Assembly (NCBI RefSeq): GCF_949987515.2
Contig: NC_082683.1
Coordinates: forward strand, 100,365,918-100,429,917
Direction: 5' to 3'
Length of the DNA: 64,000 bases
From: Delphinus delphis
Taxonomy: Eukaryota > Chordata > Mammalia > Artiodactyla > Delphinidae
In this document: in pieces, positions 45,051 through 56,410 of the stretch
Layout of the letters: each line of letters begins with the position of its first letter
How positions within the stretch are numbered: position 1 is the stretch's first letter
The notes under the pieces: generated by a model
What the model saw: the letters and a program-made list of their open reading frames with translations, nothing else
Told to the model about the DNA's origin: nothing
Database searches by the model: none
Translations under genes and position numbers: made by a program

Positions 45051-45415
45051 ATTACTTTTTAAATTTATTTATTTTATTTTATTTATTTATTTTTGGCTGC
45101 ATTGGGTCTTTGTTGCTGCACGAGGGCTTTCTCTAGTTGTGGTGAGCGAGGGCTACTCTTCGTTTCAGTGCACAGGCTTCTCATTGCGGTGGCTTCTCTA
45201 ATTGTGGAGCATGGGCTCTAGGCACATGGACTTCAGAAGCTGTAGCACACGGGTTTAGTAGTTGTGGCTTGTGGGCTCTAGAGCTCAGGCTCAGTAGTTG
45301 TGGTACACAGGCTTAGTGGCTCTGCAGCATGTAGGATCTTCCCGGACCAGGGCTCCAACCTGTGTCCCCTGCATTGGCAAGTGGATTCTTAACCACTGTG
45401 CCACCAGGGAAGCCC
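45051..45415 (-). mobile_element. CHR-type SINE, long form, minus strand, inside the L1
   Basis: (attt)n tail, 'ttggctgcattgggtctttg' and 'gccaccagggaagccc'. A perfect 16-bp target copy (tgaaagcattattatt) lies at 45035-45050 and 45416-45431. Confidence 0.95.
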
Positions 45416-46649
45416 TGAAAGCATTATTATTGTTAAAATGACCATACTATCCAAGGCAATCTACAGATTCAATGCAATCCCTATCAAATTACCAATGACC
45501 TTTTCACAGAACCAGAACAAAAAATTTTAAAATTCGTATGGAAACACAAAAGCCGGCAAATAGTCAAAACAATTGAGAAATAAGAACAGGGCTGGAGGTA
45601 CCATGTTCCTTGACTTCAGACTATACTTCAAAGCTATGGCAATCAAAACAGTATGGTACTGGCATAAAAACAGACACATACTTCAATAGAACAGAATGGA
45701 GAGCTAGAAATAAACCCACACATCTGTGGTTAATTAATCTGCAACAAAGGTGATAAGAATACACAAGGGAGAAAAGTCAGTCTCTTCAATAAGTGGTGCA
45801 GGGAAAACTGGATAGCTACATGTAAAAGAATGAAATTAGAAATTCTCTAATACTATATACAAAAATAAATTCAAAAAACCTAAATATAAGAACAGAAATC
45901 ATAAAATTCCCAGAACAAAACATAGGCAGAATGCTCTGTGACATAAATCATGGCAATATTTTTTTGGATTTGTCTCCTAAGGAAAAGGAAAAGGAAAAAA
46001 AGCAAAAATAATCAAATGGGACCTAATTAAGCTTAAAACCTTAACAATTAACAAAACAAAAAATGAAAAGACAGCATAGTGAATGGGAGAAAACATCTGC
46101 AAATGAAATGACCCATAAGAGGATAATATCCAAAATATATAAACAGCTGATACAACTCAACATCAAAAGAACAAACAATGCAATTAAAAAATGGGCAGAA
46201 GACCTGAATAGACATTTTTCCAAACAAGACATACAGATGGCCACCAGGCACATGGTAAGGTGTTCAACATCGTTAATCATCAGAGAGATGCAAATCAAAA
46301 CCACAAAGAGATATCACACCTCACACCTGCTAGAATGGCTATCCTCAAAAATACCGCAAATAACAAGTATCGGCGAGGATGTGGAGAAAAGGGAACCCTT
46401 GTACACTGTTGGTGGGAATGTAAATTGGTACAGCCACTGTGAAAAACAGTATGGAGATCCTCAAAAAACTAAAAACAGAACTACCATATGATCCAGCAAT
46501 TCCACTCCTGGGTATATATCTGGAAAAAATGAAAACACTAATTTGAAAAGATATATACACCCCAATGTTCATAGCAGTGTTATTTACAATTGCCAAGATA
46601 TGGAAGCAACCTAATTGTCCATCAACAGATGAATGGATAAAGAGGATAT

Positions 46650-46651
46650 AA

Positions 46652-46709
<58 letters not shown>

Positions 46710-46733
46710 GGAGAGAGAGAGAGAGAGGGAGAA
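46650..46733. repeat. (TA)n(GA)n microsatellite inside the L1
   Basis: TA repeats run into GA repeats with a few interruptions, at the same L1 position as the CA run near 39037. Confidence 0.95.
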
Positions 46734-47198
46734 TGGAATACTACTCAGTCATAAAAAAGAATAAAATTTTGCCATTTGCAACAAAATGGATGAACCTGGA
46801 GGGTATTATGCTCAGTGAAGTAAGTCAGAGAAAGACAAATGCTGTATGTTATCACTTATATGTGGAATCTAAAAAACAAAAGAAACTAGTGAATATCAAA
46901 AAAAAAGAAAAGAAACAGACTCTCAGATACAGAGTGGGGAGAGGAAGGGCAGGAGGAACAAGACAGAAGTAGGGGATTAAGTGGTACAAGCTACTATGTA
47001 TAAAATAAATAAGGTGCAAGAATATATCGTACACAATACGGGGAATATAGGCAATATTTTATAAGTATAAATGGAATACAATGTATAAAAATTTTGAATC
47101 ACTATGCTTCATACCTGAAATTAATATAATATTGTAAATCAACTATACCTCAATAAAAACAAATAGATGAAGAAAAAGCATTTGAAAAAACTCATACC

Positions 47199-47512
47199 TG
47201 GGCTTCCCTGGTGGCGCAGTGGTTGGGAATCTGCCTGCTAATGCAGGGGACACGGGTTCGAGCCCTGGTCTGGGAGGATCCCACATGTCGTGGAGCAACT
47301 AGGCCCGTGAGCCACAACTACTGAGCCTGCGCATCTGGAGCCTGTGCTCCGCAACAAGAGAGGCCGCGATAGTGAGAGGCCCGCGCACCGCGATGAAGAG
47401 TGGCCCCCGCTTGCCACAACTAGAGAAAGCCCTCGCACAGAAACGAAGACCCAACACAGCAAAAATAAATAAATAAATAAACTCCTACCCCCAACATCTT
47501 CTTAAAAAAAAA
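47199..47512 (+). mobile_element. CHR-type SINE, long form
   Basis: 'gggcttccctggtggcgcag' head to 'cagaaacgaagacccaacac' and an (aaat)n tail. A perfect target copy (gaaaaaactcatacc) is at 47184-47198 and 47513-47527. It is inside the ancient L1. Confidence 0.95.
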
Positions 47513-48503
47513 GAAAAAACTCATACCCATTCACAATAGTAAAAAAAAAAAAAAAAAGAACCCTTCAGAAAATGAGTAACTAAATTTCCACAATCTCATA
47601 AAGAGCATCTATGAAAAAAACTACTGGTAATAGCATACTAAGTGGTAAAAGACTGAACACCTTTCCCTTAAGATTGGGAAAAAGGTAAGGATGTCATCTT
47701 TTCCCACTTTTATTCATCACTGTATGAGAAGTCATAATCAATGCCATAAGGCAAGAAAAATTAAATAAAAGGCATTCAGATTGGAAAAGAAGTGAAAGGT
47801 TTTTTGGGTAAACAACATGATTGTATATTTAGCCAATCCCAAGAAATCTACAATTACAAGCTAACAGAACTCATGAACGAATTTAGCAAGGTCTCAGGGT
47901 ACATGGTCAATATTTAAGAATTGTACTTATAGATACTGAGAATACTGGATAATGAAATTTAAAATAACATTTACAGTAGCATGAAAAACAGGAAATACTT
48001 AGGAGTACAAGACCTATACACTGAAAACTACAAGATAGAAAAAATTAAAGAACTAAACAAAGACATATCACGTTAATGAACTAAAAGATTTGATTTTGTT
48101 ATATCTAATTCTCTCAAAATTGATCTGTAGATTCAACACAATCCTAATCATATTCATAACAGGCTTTGTTATAGAAATTGACAAGTTGATTCTCAAATTT
48201 ATATGGAAATTCAAACGACCTAGAATAGCCTAAATAATTTTGAAAAATAATAAAGTGGATTTCAGGCATTATAAAGCTATGGTAATCAAGACAATGTGTA
48301 TTAGTGAAAGCAGAGACAAATGGACCAATAGAACAGCACAGAGTCCAGAAACAGACCCACTTGTATATAGACAACTGATTTCCACAAAACTGGGAAAAGA
48401 ATAATCTTTTCAGTTAGCGGCACTGAGATAAATGGATATCCATATGGAAAAAATGAACCTCGACCCTTACCCACACCAGGTACAAAAATTAACTTGAAAT
48501 GTA

Positions 48504-48835
48504 CAGGTGTCCCCTCCTTATCCATGAGGGATACATTCCAAGACTCCCAATGGGTGCTGAAACTGCTGACAATACCAAACACTCTGTATACTGTTTCTTC
48601 CTATAATGGGGGGGTAGCGTAAACAGTGTGGATTCTTTGGACAAAGGGATTGTTCATGTCCCTTGAAGGACAGAGCAAGACGGCAGGAGATTTCATCATG
48701 CTACTCAGAACAGCATGCAATTTAAAAATTATAAATTGTTTATTTCTGGAATTTTCCATTAATATTTTTGGACTATGATTGACTGTGTGTAACTGAAACC
48801 ACAGAAATTAAGACCATGGATAAGGGGGATCACTG
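48504..48835 (-). mobile_element. MER2-like Tigger MITE (about 330 bp)
   Basis: The ends are CAGGTGTCCCCTCCTTATCC and, read in reverse, CAGTGATCCCCCTTATCCATG, a clear inverted pair. A TA precedes it and CA (a decayed TA) follows. It lies in the ancient L1, which resumes directly. It has no coding capacity. Confidence 0.85.
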
Positions 48836-49429
48836 CATCATAAACCTAAACTTAAGAGCTAAAACTATAAACCTTTTAGAAGAAAAAAAATCTTTGTAAC
48901 TTTAGGGAGGGAAAAGACTTTTAAGGACACAAAAAGTACTAACCATAAAGGCAAAATATTGCTAAAATGGACTTCATCAAAATTAAGATCTTCTCTTCTA
49001 AAGATGTTTTTAAAATTAAATGGCAAGCCACAGACAGGGAGAAATTATACACAATACATATATCTGACAAGGACTTAAATCCATAATATATTGTATATAA
49101 AGAGCTATAACAACTGAATGAAAAGTCACACAATTAAAATGTGCATCAGTTTTGAATAGACACTTTCCAAAAGATTTTAGGAGTAGCCAATAAGCACAAC
49201 AAAACACCTGAAAGATGCACACTATCATTAGTTATGAAAAACACGCAAATAAAAACACAAGATACCACTGCACACCCACTAGAATGGCTAAAATTAAAAA
49301 GAATACTAAGTATTGGAGCTCATGGAACTTTCAAACACTGCTGGTATAATATGGTACAACCACTTTGGAAAATAGTTTGGCAGTTTCTTATAAAATTAAA
49401 CATATGATTGCCATATGAGATAGCAATTT

Positions 49430-49905
49430 TGAGACAGGTTGGGGCCTGGGGCCTGGGACCCTTTGCGGCAGTCCTTACACCTGGACAAATGTCTCCTTGA
49501 GCAACAGAATACAAAGAAACTATAAGGAACTAAAAATAACTGTGTATGTGCAGTTGGGGCAAATTATGAACAACAAGATACAAAAAGACTAAAAACGTAA
49601 CTGCCATTTCTGAGGTGTTGGGAGCAAAAGCAGGGTACTGGGCATGACCCCTACACATTGCACCACCAAGCGGGTGGGCAGACCACCTAAGACACCCCTC
49701 CAGCATAATGCATGGGTCCGCCCCTATCCTCACCCCATTTAAGGGACCAGCTCGCCCTTGGCCTCAGGGTGCAAGCAAGGGAAACTATAACTTGTTTTCG
49801 TTCCCTCGAGCTGCAGCATGAATCCCATTAAAGCCTTGCCTGAATTTCTCATCTGGCCTCTCATCAACTTCTATTGATTAAAGAGTCCAAGAACCCTGGT
49901 AGGTA
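49430..49905 (+). mobile_element. Solo LTR of an endogenous retrovirus (class I-like, tentative)
   Basis: About 475 bp starting TGAGACAGG, with 'ccccatttaaggg' as a possible TATA region and 'ccattaaagcc' as a possible polyA signal. It breaks the ancient L1 between 'agcaattt' and 'acaatctcac', the two halves of one L1 site. No retroviral genes are present. The class is judged from layout only. Confidence 0.65.
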
Positions 49906-50040
49906 ACAATCTCACTTAGGCATTTCATATGAAAGGAAAATAATGTTCACACAAACACTTTTACATGAATATTCACAGCAGCTTTATTCATGCTAGCCCC
50001 AAACTAGAAACAACCAAAAGGTCATCAAGAAGTGAATGCA

Positions 50041-50244
50041 GGGCTTCCCTGGTGGCGCAGTGGTTGAGAGTCCGCCTGCCGATGCAGGGGACACGGGTTC
50101 GTACCCTGGTCCGGGAAGATCTCACATGCCGCAGAGCGGCTGGGCCCGTGAGCCATGGCCGCTGGGCCTGCGCGTCCGGAGCCTGTGCTCCACAACAGGA
50201 GAGGCCACAACAGTGAGAGGCCCGCGTACCAAAAAAAAAAAAAA
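50041..50244 (+). mobile_element. CHR-type SINE, compact subfamily
   Basis: Full head and body with an A-tail. A perfect 11-bp target copy (aagtgaatgca) lies at 50030-50040 and 50245-50255. It is inside the ancient L1. Confidence 0.95.
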
Positions 50245-50650
50245 AAGTGAATGCATAAAAAAATTGTGATATAGTCATACAATAGGACATTACTCATCAA
50301 TTAAAAAGAACTAATGATATGTACAATAACTTGATGTCTTTCAGAAACATTATGCAGAAACGACAGTACATACAGTATGATTCCATTTATATGAAATTCA
50401 AGAACAGGCAAAACTAATACTATTATGAAAGAAAGCAGATCAGTGGTCGCCTAGGGCCAGGAAGGTAAGAACTAACCACAGAGAAGTATAAGGGAACTTT
50501 ATGGAATGAAGAAAAGTTTATATATCTTGATTGGGATGGTAGTTACATAGGTGTATACATTTGTTGAAACTAATGGACCATACACTTAAAATGGCTGCAT
50601 TTTACCGTTTGAAATTAGAACTCAGTGAAGTTAGTTTTTAAATGTGAAAA

Positions 50651-52244
50651 AAAAGATGAAAGGTAAAATATCTAGTACACTCTGAAAATCCTATGCATTT
50701 TTGCTCTTAATCTGAATGAGAAAATCACCCTTTTAAAACAGATTTAAAACACGTCATTTACTTCAATATTAATTTGCATAGTATTTCTAGTTACAAAGCA
50801 GTTTCAGTTAATCTATCTCCTTTCCTTCTCATAACAACCTTGATTATTATATTATTGTATACATTTTTATAGGTGAGGATACTTATGCTCAGAGAATATA
50901 AATGAATTACCAAAGCCCAAGGTTTTCTTCTATATCATAGCTACTACTAAAAACTTGACAGTTCAGTTCATTTCAACCTGTTCTTCCTCTGCCAGAGCCA
51001 GAGATACTGAGCTCTCCAATTGTTTGCCAGGCCAGAAAAAGAAGAAGCCATCAGGATTTAATTTCCTGAATCTGAATGCTTTAAGGGAAAACACTGCCAA
51101 TGTCAAATTTAAAAACAAAAGTTCTCCTTTGTTGAAGTTAGTGCCCCTCAAAGCAGGTGTCACTGGTCTTCTGTATCTTTAATAATGAAGTGACAATCAT
51201 TTAATTAAATAGTGTTAATAAACTTGTTATTAAACAAAATCCAAACACAGTGAATTTCACTCTGGGGACAATATGACTAACTTTCACTAAAATAGTCTTC
51301 TATTCAATTTTCACATAAGGCTTACTGCTTAAATGCAAAGGAAGCTTTGGACTTAACAAGGGTCCATAGTTGTCATGAATTTCAGACCCATATATTTGTA
51401 ATGAATTTCAGACCTTTTGGAAACAGTGAATGTATGCTGAGTAAGATACGTTAATTATTCTAAACAAAAATCACTCTTTGTATTCAAGCCTAAATTCTGT
51501 AGGACCAGTATTACCTTTCTCTGAACAGCAGATTTTGATCAGGAAATGTAAAACAAGTTGTCATACAACCGTATCCTGGAACATCTAAATAATCTGATAT
51601 TTCTTCCTCATAAATGCATTTAGCCCCCAAGAATACTATACTATTCACTGCAGATTTACCTTAAGCTCCCAGCTATTCCTTTGTCCTAAGAAAAGAGGAG
51701 GCTTGGGCATAGATGCCTATTTTTTAAAATGCCAGTTTCAGGTGTAGTGTCAGAATGACTGTTGCTATCTGAAGAAAATGGGTGCCAAAGGGATTCCAGC
51801 TATTCAGATACTAGAAGGAACATAGCCAAGTGGAAAAAGAATCACTATTGGTGTCATAAGGGTGATTTATTTCAGGAAAGAGATAAGACTAAAGATAAAA
51901 TCTCTGGAAAAGATGACTCCCCCTCAAAAAAAAAAAAAAAAACACGCTGTACTGATTTTTCAAAAAGGCATCGTAGTAGAAAGAGGGGAAGAGAATTAAG
52001 ATTCATTTTATGCCTTCAGTGTACAAGGTCCTTTAACAAACATTATAATCCTCCTCTCAACTGTATAAAGTAGATATAATCTCTCTGTGCATATTCTTTA
52101 CCTGAAAAATGGAGATGAGAGATTTTCTCAATAGTCCAAGGTTCCAACAGCTGGAGGAGTTGAGATTCAGACCTGAATGTGATTACTCCAATGTCATTTG
52201 CTTTTCCCACTAAATATGTTATACTGTAACCCAAACAAAGAGTT
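50651..52244. other. Unclassified intronic or intergenic DNA
   Basis: No exon or repeat identified. The 75-codon open frame at 50955 has no resemblance I can name. Confidence 0.5.
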
Positions 52245-52370
52245 TATTGAAATCAGAAGAAATGGAGTTCAGTCCTAACCCTGCAATTTATTAGCTGTGT
52301 GACCTCAGGAAATCACTTTGCCTTTCGGGATTTCAGTTTCCTCATCTATAAATTCTGACTATTCACTGAT
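52245..52370 (+). repeat. MIR fragment
   Basis: 'ttattagctgtgtgacctca' then 'atttcagtttcctcatctat' is the MIR core. Confidence 0.85.
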
Positions 52371-52472
52371 CTCTGTGTACATTCTTTAATATTTCTTGTA
52401 GTGCAGATCTGTGGCAAACAAATTTCCTCCTCTTTCATTAATTTAAAATAACTTTATTTCACCTTCATTTTT

Positions 52473-52767
52473 TTAAATTCTATTTATTGATTTATTGGCT
52501 GCATCAGGTCTTAGTTGCCGCATGCAGGATCTTTCACTGCAGCACGCAGGCTTCTCTCTAGTTGTGGCACGTGGGCTCCAGAGCACATAAGCTTTGTAGT
52601 TTGTGGCACATGAGCTCCCTAGTTGAGACGTGCAGGCTCAGTAGTTGTGGCGTGCAGGCTTAGTTGCCCCGCGGCATGTGGGATCTTAGTTCCCCGACCA
52701 GGGATCCAACCCACGTCCCCTGCATTGGAAGGCAGATTCTTTATCACCGGACCACAGGGGAAGTCCC
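52473..52767 (-). mobile_element. CHR-type SINE, long form, minus strand
   Basis: 'ttggctgcatcaggtcttag' to 'gaccacaggggaagtccc'. Perfect target copies 'tcaccttcattttt' at 52459-52472 and 52768-52781. Confidence 0.93.
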
Positions 52768-53100
52768 TCACCTTCATTTTTGAAGGATAATTCTGCTGGA
52801 TATAGAATTCTAGGTTGATAGTATTCTTCTTTAATTAGTTTAAGGTTATGATTCTTCTGACTTGCAGTTTGCATTGTTTCTATAGAATGAGAAGTTTGCA
52901 GCCATTCTTATGTTAGTTCCCCTGTACATAATGTAGCTTTTTTTCTCTAGTTGCTTTTACGATTTACTCTTTATCTTCACTTTTCAGCAATTTGACTACA
53001 ATAAGCCTAAGTGTGGTTTTAGTTATATTTATCTTGCTTGAAGTCTGTAGAGCTTCTTAGATCTTTAATTGGTGTTTTCTATCAAAATTACCCCCAGCTA

Positions 53101-53397
53101 TTTTTTTAAAATAAATTTATTTATTTATTTATTTTTGGCTGTGTTGGGTCTTCGTTTCTGTGCTAGGGCTTTCTCTAGTTGCGGCGAGCGGAGGCCACTC
53201 TTCATCACGGTGCGCGGGCCTCTCACTGTCGCGGCCTCTCTTGTTGCGGAGCACAGGCTCCAGTTGCGCAGGCTCAGTAGCTGTGGCGCACGGGCTTAGT
53301 CGCTCCGCGGCATGTGGGATCTTCCCAGACCAGGGCTCGAACCCGTGTCCCCTGCATTGGCAGGCAGATTCTCAACCACTGCGCCACCAGGGAGGCC
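53101..53397 (-). mobile_element. CHR-type SINE, long form, minus strand
   Basis: (attt)n tail, 'ttggctgtgttgggtcttcg' and 'gcgccaccagggaggcccag'. The target copies are not clear. Confidence 0.9.
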
Positions 53398-53440
53398 CAG
53401 TTTCAGGTATTTTTGGTTCACCTTTGGACTCAACTCTGGC

Positions 53441-54530
53441 AGAGCATCACTGCACAAATACATGAGACTGCACTATTTCTTTGCTCTTCCCACACCCTCC
53501 TGCAATGCTGCTTTCTTAGTAGAAATCTGACGATGGGGGACACAGCAGATAATTCTTGGGCCAGCTCGTTTGTTTTCACATTTGGAATTCTTCCAAATTC
53601 CAATCTACATTTCAATTCCAAGAGTCCATACTGTTAACTAAGGCTTGGCAGATATCCCCCTGCCTCTATAAAGCCTCACCATCTATGTCAGGGCTACTTG
53701 TATCCAGACCATGTGCTTGTCCCCAGGTATGAAAGTTGCTGTGGCTTTCCACTCACTTATAAACACATTCATTTTGGAATTCAGTTCATGAAAGTTTCCT
53801 TCTGTCCACTGCTATGCACAAGCCCCAGAGAAATATATGATCTTTATTTTGTCCAGGATTTTCTTGCTACTACGGGAGCAAATGTTTTTCAAGTCTTTCT
53901 AACCCTAACTAGAAGAGGAAGTCATAAAATGTTTTTAACGAAAAAGAATAGTGTGAAATAGAAAAAGTCAGAATACACTGTATGTAAATAAGGGAAAGTA
54001 TTGTTTCAGAGATGTTTATTTCAGATGTGCAATAGACAGACTGCAAATGTATTTATTATGGTGGGGTGTGGTCAAAAAATTTTGTAAAGTCTCTGCTCTA
54101 GAGACATTAAAGTCCACTTCAGTATAAAGCACAAGTTTAGAGAAAGGATATTAGGATACCAATTTGTAAAGAGAACAGTCTACTACTAGATCACCTTCAT
54201 GCTCTGAAACTTTTCAGAAACCCAAAGGCTTTTACGTATCAACACAGAACAAAGTAAGTCACTGTAAAAATATACAAAACCATAAATTATCACAATAGGC
54301 AACTGCTGTCAGAGAAGGATAAAACACATCCAGATATTTTAATAACAGACAGCCTTTGATTTTTTATTAAAGCCAGTTTCTGGACCTATGTACTATAATT
54401 CAATCTGTTGTTAGTGATTACTACTATGAGGTTAAGTGTGCAAAGAAATGTCCTGGAGAGAAAATATGCTCCTTTTACATTGTGCTTCCTTATTAAAAAT
54501 GTTTTCAAAATCTCTTTTTAAGAGTGAGGG
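53441..54530. other. Unclassified DNA
   Basis: No repeat family or exon recognised. Confidence 0.45.
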
Positions 54531-54567
54531 AGTTATACTCCAATAAAGATGTTTAAAAAAAAAAAAA
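54531..54567 (+). repeat. 37-bp L1 3'-terminal sliver
   Basis: 'ttatactccaataaagatgt' followed by A's matches the very end of the L1 at 3123-3150. No other L1 sequence adjoins it. Confidence 0.8.
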
Positions 54568-54724
54568 CATGAGGCAAAGAGCCAAGAATATTCTCTCAAT
54601 GTAGGAAAGTTATTCCTAGGTGAACAGAATAAACAACTTTTAACTCAGCAATCAATGAAATAAACCATAGAAAGAGATATACAATAGAACGTAGGTGGAG
54701 GCTACAATATTTAATTTATAAGGG

Positions 54725-54958
54725 AGGCATCACGGTGCATGGTACAAAGAAGGCAGGCTTTGGAGGCAGACAACTGGATTTAAATTTAAATTCTCTACAA
54801 TTTACTGTGTGGTGTAGCCTCGTACTCTTGATCAATCCAGCCTTAATCTATAACAAGGGAATAAGATTCACCAGCAGAGTTATTGGAAGGATCAAATGAA
54901 ATAATATATAAAGTGTCTTGTACAAAGTGCCCAATAATGCCTATGACATTACTGCCAC
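54725..54958 (+). repeat. MIR, near complete
   Basis: 'gaaggcaggctttggaggca', 'tttactgtgtggtgtagcct' and 'aggatcaaatgaaataatat' follow MIR from 5' to 3'. Confidence 0.8.
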
Positions 54959-54989
54959 AACTTATTTAAATATTGTATATGTATGGGTG

Positions 54990-55795
54990 TCAGTACACAT
55001 TCTCACCAATCTAACCTCCTGAATGTCTCTCTTCATTTCTATTACCATTACAAAAACCTTAATTTATGCCGTATCATACTTCTCCTAGATCTACTGTAAT
55101 GTAGCCTCCTCTATGGCATACCTTCGTCCAGTATCAACCTGCCTCCAATATTGTTGTCAGAGTGCTATTTTTAAAACTTACATATGATCAAGCAACAAAC
55201 CAGTTAAAATCTTTTACTGGTACTCCATAATCTACCAAGGTGATTAGCAAAACATACCCTCGAAGAACCATGCACTCTCAAGAACAGAGAAAGGTTCTGC
55301 TATCAAAATTGAATAATCTCTCTCCCGACCAACACTACTTTGCAGAAATAAGTTAAATTAGTGGGCATAATTTCCTCAATATTAAGGTTTTTTTTCTCCA
55401 CAAATATATCTATCTTAAACATTTGACCCTTGCTACTATTTGTGGTGATATTAAATACTAACAAAATGGCAAAACAAATAAATATATGGCCAACAAATAT
55501 GAATGAAAAAATTGGAACAAGGAAATCATGACGAGTTTTAAAGCTTTAAAAAAATGTCATAGGTACACACACATCTGTGTTTTTATAATGCATAAAAATG
55601 ATCATGATTTTGCTCTAAAATACTTTCTGGTTTAAATGATAAAATTAATCCTGTAAATATTTCATGGTGTACTACCAGTGACAAGATAAAGTCCAAACTC
55701 CTTAACATGACATATGAGGTCTTTCACCCTTTGATTCCAGCTTTGACTCCTGCCACTTGCCTTTGCTCACATGCTACATGATAACAACATTGAAT
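54990..55795 (+). repeat. L2 fragment interrupted by a 430-bp insertion
   Basis: 'ttgtcagagtgctattttta' and 'ttactggtactccataatct' (to 55241), then 'gataaagtccaaactcctta' and 'cctgccacttgcctttgctc' from 55671, are consecutive L2 segments. The sequence between them is not L2. Confidence 0.7.
55242..55670. mobile_element. Unclassified insertion inside L2
   Basis: About 430 AT-rich bases flanked by 'ctacca' at 55233-55238 and 55671-55676. No inverted ends, LTR features or coding were recognised. Confidence 0.35.
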
Positions 55796-55834
55796 ACTTT
55801 GCATCTACTAGTGGTTTAAAGCTAGAAAATTATG

Positions 55835-56245
55835 AGTTACACAGAGTTCAAATACCACCAGACTTGTTTCTTGGCTGTGTATCCTTAGTCAAATTACCTA
55901 ATCCTTCTAAGCCTACTTCCTTATCTATAGAATGATCATGATGATTATAGGTAATAGATATTGAGCACTTACTATGAGCCAGGCATAGTTCTACTCACTT
56001 TACCAATATTAACTCATCTAATTCTTGTGACAATCCATGAGGTAAATAGTATTGTCAGCCTCATTTTGCAGATGAGGAAACAAGGCACAAAGAGGTTAAG
56101 CAACTCATGTATGTCTTAGCACTCTCTGCCCCAAAAGACACAGGTATTTATTTATTCTGTAAGGTTGTTATGGGGATTAAATGAGATGATATAAATAAAA
56201 TGTTTAAGACAGTTCCTGGCTTTCAGTAACTGCTCAATAAATGAT
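55835..56245 (+). repeat. MIR split by an antisense MIR
   Basis: The plus MIR runs over about 55835-55945 ('ggctgtgtatccttagtcaa') and resumes at about 56158 ('gttgttatggggattaaatg', 'ttcagtaactgctcaataaa'). The antisense MIR between them has 'gagcacttactatgagccag' and 'gatgaggaaacaaggcacaa'. Confidence 0.8.
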
Positions 56246-56269
56246 AGCTCCTATTAATTGCTTCATGAA

Positions 56270-56410
56270 CATACAATGCACTTTCAAGACCAGTTCAAAG
56301 TTTTTCTGTGAGATCTTCCTTAGCCCTTTACCCAGAGTTAATGACTCTTTCTGTGTGCTCCCATTACATTTAATACTGTTCTGTAATTGTTCCCCAATTT
56401 TGAATTCTCC
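56270..56410 (+). repeat. L2-like fragment
   Basis: 'gagatcttccttagcccttt' and 'tgtgctcccattacatttaa' resemble L2 near its 3' part. Confidence 0.55.

Larger units (their letters stand above)
42793..46872 (+). pseudogene. L1 ORF2 remnant, split by a SINE
   Basis: Starts near 42793 (MIETVSTHISVITLNIN) with an early stop. Endonuclease-like pieces lie at 42851-43132 and 43310-43504. The RT region is heavily broken, and the C-terminal part is open at 46063-46491. The SINE at 45051 removes continuity. Confidence 0.88.
39837..47161 (+). mobile_element. Full-length older L1 (about 6.9 kb plus a SINE), plus strand, inactive
   Basis: Starts 'ccaagatgacagagtagaag' and ends 'ctcaataaaaac'. The target copies (aatagatgcagaaaaag, aatagatgaagaaaaag) at 39820-39836 and 47162-47178 differ once. 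It has a long GC-rich 5' UTR (to about 41340), ORF1 and ORF2, both with many breaks. It is older than the minus-strand full-length copy, judging by the number of breaks. Confidence 0.92.
28936..50650 (+). repeat. One ancient L1 (L1M-type), broken into about ten pieces by later insertions
   Basis: Pieces in L1 order: 5' region and ORF1 (28936-30690), ORF2 (30940-31200, 37290-37640, 38350-38727, 39795-39836, 47178-47198, 47528-48503, 48836-49429), then ORF2 end and 3' UTR (49910-50040, 50255-50650). Where pieces flank an insertion they meet at matching L1 positions. For example, 'aatagatgcagaaaaag' resumes at 47178 with 'catttgaaaaaa'. All frames are broken. That these are one element is inference from order and continuity. 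Confidence 0.7.
52385..53440 (-). repeat. Old L1 5'/ORF1 region, minus strand, split by two SINEs
   Basis: 'ataattctgctggatataga', 'cagcaatttgactacaataa' and 'ttgcttgaagtctgtag' are typical of old L1 ORF1 in reverse. It is diverged, with no ORF. Confidence 0.65.

Noticed and set aside
50955..51182. 75-codon open frame as a DENND2C 5' exon or small gene
   Set aside because: Plus strand, opposite to DENND2C, and no recognisable motif or splice context.
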